Assembly (NCBI GenBank): GCA_028874675.1
Contig: JAPPJA010000339.1
Span: forward strand, 1 to 13,232
Source: Chloroflexota bacterium
GTDB lineage: Bacteria; Chloroflexota; Dehalococcoidia; Lucifugimonadales; UBA3495
Reading direction: 5' to 3'
DNA: 13,232 bases
Positions 12,975-13,232 of this stretch are shown piece after piece (positions within the stretch are counted from its first letter, which is position 1; the number at the start of each line of letters is the position of its first letter). The position numbers and the translations under genes were made by a program. Under the pieces are notes generated by a model. It had not been told where the DNA came from. It ran no database searches and saw nothing but the letters and a program-made list of their open reading frames with translations.

Positions 12975-13232
12975 CTAGAGGACGCGAACGACCTGTGGGG
13001 CCTGGAACCAGAGACGTTCCAGTTCAAAATACTCGCGCTCTTCGGGCCCGAATATGTGGACTATGATGTCGCTGAAGTCCAGCAGAATCCAGCCCGAAGC
13101 CGGCGTGCCCTCTCGATGAAAGCGGCGCACCCCGGCCTCCTTCATCGCTTCCGTGATGTCCTCTTCCAGGGCTTCTATCTGGCGTCACGAGTTCCCGGAC
13201 ATAATCAAGAAAAAGACTGTAAAGGGGGCCAG
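12975..13232 (-). pseudogene. rsfS: Ribosome silencing factor RsfS, 3' part, with in-frame stop
   Basis: RsfS binds L14 and blocks subunit joining in slow growth. Read on the minus strand from the window edge, the frame gives FFLIMSGNS, then TGA (13187-13185), then RQIEALEEDITEAMKEAGV and the RsfS C-terminal motif GWILLDFSDIIVHIF (family GW.L.DfgdvvVHiF), ending GPEEREYFELERLW. The family normally reads DYF(V/L)I.SGNSxRQ, where the TGA takes a non-cysteine position; VFF also replaces the conserved DYF. The 5' end lies outside the window. Three unexpected codons within 35 nt of the edge suggest base errors at a contig end, or real decay. No SECIS-like hairpin follows this TGA. Confidence 0.75.

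Noticed and set aside
1..13232. CRISPR array, tRNA or rRNA genes
   Set aside because: No regularly spaced short direct repeats and no tRNA or rRNA landmarks were noticed on either strand.
1..13232. Genome-wide reassignment of TGA to an amino acid as an explanation for the two in-frame TGAs
   Set aside because: TGA serves as the normal stop of phnD, phnE1, phnE2 and the DUF3800 gene, so it is a functional stop in this organism.

Overview
This is a GC-rich bacterial chromosomal window. The housekeeping genes and the style of the dispersed repeats suggest an uncultured Chloroflexota (Dehalococcoidia or SAR202-like). That placement is inference from gene style; no rRNA or other marker is present to fix it. 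The right edge looks like a contig or assembly edge.

Layout from left to right: (1) 1-456, non-coding, with a 34-bp palindrome and a structured leader in front of rplY (ribosomal protein L25/CTC, 457-1113, +). (2) A DUF3800 protein (1295-2062, +) whose expected acidic residues are partly replaced. (3) A four-gene minus-strand operon in transcription order phnD-phnC-phnE1-phnE2 (5790 down to 2353). It is a complete phosphonate/phosphite-type ABC importer with overlapping or closely spaced genes and a good promoter at 6017-6045. (4) A divergent CPA2-family cation/proton antiporter (+, ending 8220). Its coding sequence seems to begin upstream of the first ATG, at an ATC codon behind a strong Shine-Dalgarno sequence. 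Groups 3 and 4 together are bracketed by two inverted copies of a 135-bp MITE-like repeat (2125-2259 and 8218-8352). (5) A cytosolic BtuF-like cobalamin-binding-family protein (8421-9347, +) interrupted by one in-frame TGA. (6) A probable operon starting at 9592 behind a consensus promoter: an unknown helical protein, thiL, tsaE and tsaB, followed by ndk. (7) The 3' part of rsfS on the minus strand, tail to tail with ndk and carrying an in-frame stop.

The most notable signal is in group 5. The TGA (8712-8714) falls exactly where the family has the second cysteine of a conserved CxVCA motif. The reading frame stays open and conserved for 210 more codons. A hairpin with an AGGU-containing apex starts exactly 11 nt after the TGA, the geometry of the bacterial fdhF SECIS element. 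This is best explained as a UGA-encoded selenocysteine, giving a CxxU motif in a BtuF-like protein. The in-frame TGA in rsfS at the window edge lacks both features and serves as an internal contrast.

Functionally, phnDCE1E2 would import a phosphonate-like oxyanion, but no enzyme to metabolise it lies in the window. ThiL makes thiamine diphosphate. TsaE and TsaB belong to the tRNA t6A machinery. Ndk balances nucleoside triphosphates. L25 and RsfS act on the large ribosomal subunit.
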